This document shows, one piece after another, positions 6,196 through 6,667 of a DNA stretch of 6,667 nucleotides. Numbering within the stretch: position 1 is the first letter of the stretch; the number at the start of each line of letters is the position of its first letter. Source of the stretch: Dehalococcoidia bacterium (GTDB lineage: Bacteria > Chloroflexota > Dehalococcoidia > GIF9 > UBA5629); the NCBI GenBank assembly GCA_028715025.1, contig JAQTLG010000094.1:1-6667 (forward strand), in the 5' to 3' direction. A program made the position numbers and the translations under genes. The notes under the pieces are model-generated. The model was not told the origin of the DNA. It did no database searches and was given only the letters and a program-made list of their open reading frames with translations.

Positions 6196-6612
6196 TCACT
6201 TCAAGGTTGAATCTATAGAGGGTGATGTATCAAGAACAGGTTCAATTTCCTTCACCGGTGATACTACTACCGGGCTGCTACCCCCGCATTTGGTTCCGTT
6301 CGGAACAGCGCCGCCATCCGGGATATTGTACGTGCAGTTAAGCGAGTTGATAAAGTACGGAGCGAGGATGCCGGGATTGGATGGCGATACTCTCGTGGCA
6401 GGGAAGCTCGTTACCGCAGGATTATCATACATATATGCGGCCACGGCAGTCTGAACATTGGACCTTTCGGTAAGCATAGCCTCGGTACTGCCTGCGCCGA
6501 TAAATTTTATGACATTTAGAACGACCACCGCCGACAGCGTGCCCAGTATCGCTATGACGACAAGCAATTCAATGAGAGTGAAACCACGGTTGCTGGATTT
6601 TGTTATCGACAT
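6196..6612 (-). CDS. Type IV major-pilin-like prepilin
   Basis: This 138-residue protein has a 10-residue leader MSITKSSNRG followed by FTLIELLVVIAILGTLSAVV, a textbook class III signal with Phe+1 and Glu+5. The membrane/assembly helix runs to about residue 38 and continues as an amphipathic helix (TEAMLTERSNVQTAVAAYMYD, 43-63). The globular part is short (mature length 128), rich in Ser, Pro, Val and Gly, with two cysteines at 93 and 109 that could form a disulfide loop. The small size, canonical helix and separate transcription suggest a major fibre subunit (PilA-like) rather than a minor pilin, but a pseudopilin is possible. It is convergent to pilT. The ATG at 6612 is preceded by AAGAGA on the - strand at a suitable distance. 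Confidence 0.85.
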   Translation of the reverse strand: MSITKSSNRGFTLIELLVVIAILGTLSAVVVLNVIKFIGAGSTEAMLTERSNVQTAVAAYMYDNPAVTSFPATRVSPSNPGILAPYFINSLNCTYNIPDGGAVPNGTKCGGSSPVVVSPVKEIEPVLDTSPSIDSTLK

Positions 6613-6621
6613 AGATGGAAT

Positions 6622-6627
6622 CTCTTG
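6622..6627 (-). promoter_or_regulatory. Ribosome binding site of the - strand pilin
   Basis: On the - strand, AAGAGA is followed by TTCCATCT and then the ATG at 6612, a spacing of 8-9 bases. It supports the start that gives a 10-residue leader. The match to the anti-Shine-Dalgarno sequence is moderate. Confidence 0.45.
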
Positions 6628-6649
6628 ATCGTCTGCATCTCAGTATTCA

Positions 6650-6659
6650 GTTAATTAAC
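6650..6659. repeat. 10-bp perfect palindrome GTTAATTAAC upstream of the pilin
   Basis: A self-complementary 10-mer lies 38 bp before the pilin start codon, reading on the - strand, next to an AATACT hexamer (6643-6648, - strand) that could act as a -10. It might be an operator, but AT-rich palindromes of this size arise by chance and the rest of the promoter is outside the window. Confidence 0.3.
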
Positions 6660-6667
6660 CTTTTACA

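Noticed and set aside
6131..6454. 107-codon + strand open frame overlapping the end of pilT
   Set aside because: It is the antisense shadow of the - strand pilin, whose class III signal is unmistakable; the translated product has no recognisable family pattern.
1..6667. Mobile element, CRISPR array or defence system
   Set aside because: No terminal repeats, transposase motifs, spaced direct repeats or nuclease motifs were seen; every long real frame fits the pilus machinery.

Overview
The window is a compact type IV pilus (T4P) locus. Five genes run left to right on the + strand after a 5'-truncated one, and a pilin gene faces them from the right edge. Codon use looks like that of a mid-GC bacterium. 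The best guess for the host is a Chloroflexota bacterium of the Dehalococcoidia type. This rests on the PilX-like protein built as pilin stem, DUF11-like domain and adhesin-like domain, on the divergent PilM-like domain, and on the PilT His box reading TGHAPSA. It comes from family recall, not a search, so confidence is moderate. No mobile element, CRISPR array, tRNA or rRNA was seen.

Layout. Positions 1-266 are the C-terminal end of a PilV-like minor prepilin. Positions 315-851 encode a PilW-like minor prepilin with a GTG start. Positions 881-2914 encode a large (677 aa) PilX/GspK-like membrane-anchored protein with a big extracellular, adhesin-like C-terminus. The AT-rich gap 2915-3028 carries a promoter-like sequence with a perfect TATAAT. 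It is followed by a tight three-gene unit: a PilO-like inner-membrane protein (3029-3625), a fused PilM-PilN protein (3639-5048) and the PilT retraction ATPase (5070-6134). After a 61-bp convergent gap comes a major-pilin-like gene on the - strand (6612-6196).

How they fit together. The PilO-like and PilM-PilN proteins would form the inner-membrane alignment platform that couples the cytoplasmic motor to the fibre. PilT would power retraction. The PilV/PilW/PilX set would prime assembly and probably sit at the tip, with the PilX-like protein as the candidate adhesin. The - strand pilin is the likely fibre subunit. No extension ATPase (PilB), platform protein (PilC), prepilin peptidase (PilD) or secretin (PilQ) lies inside the window; they may be elsewhere in the genome.

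The most notable points are the single-chain PilM-PilN protein, which recreates the topology of GspL from type II secretion, with eroded nucleotide-binding motifs; and the large adhesin-like domain on a pilin stem lacking Glu+5. Nothing here amounts to a clearly new system: it is a lineage-specific variant of a known machine.
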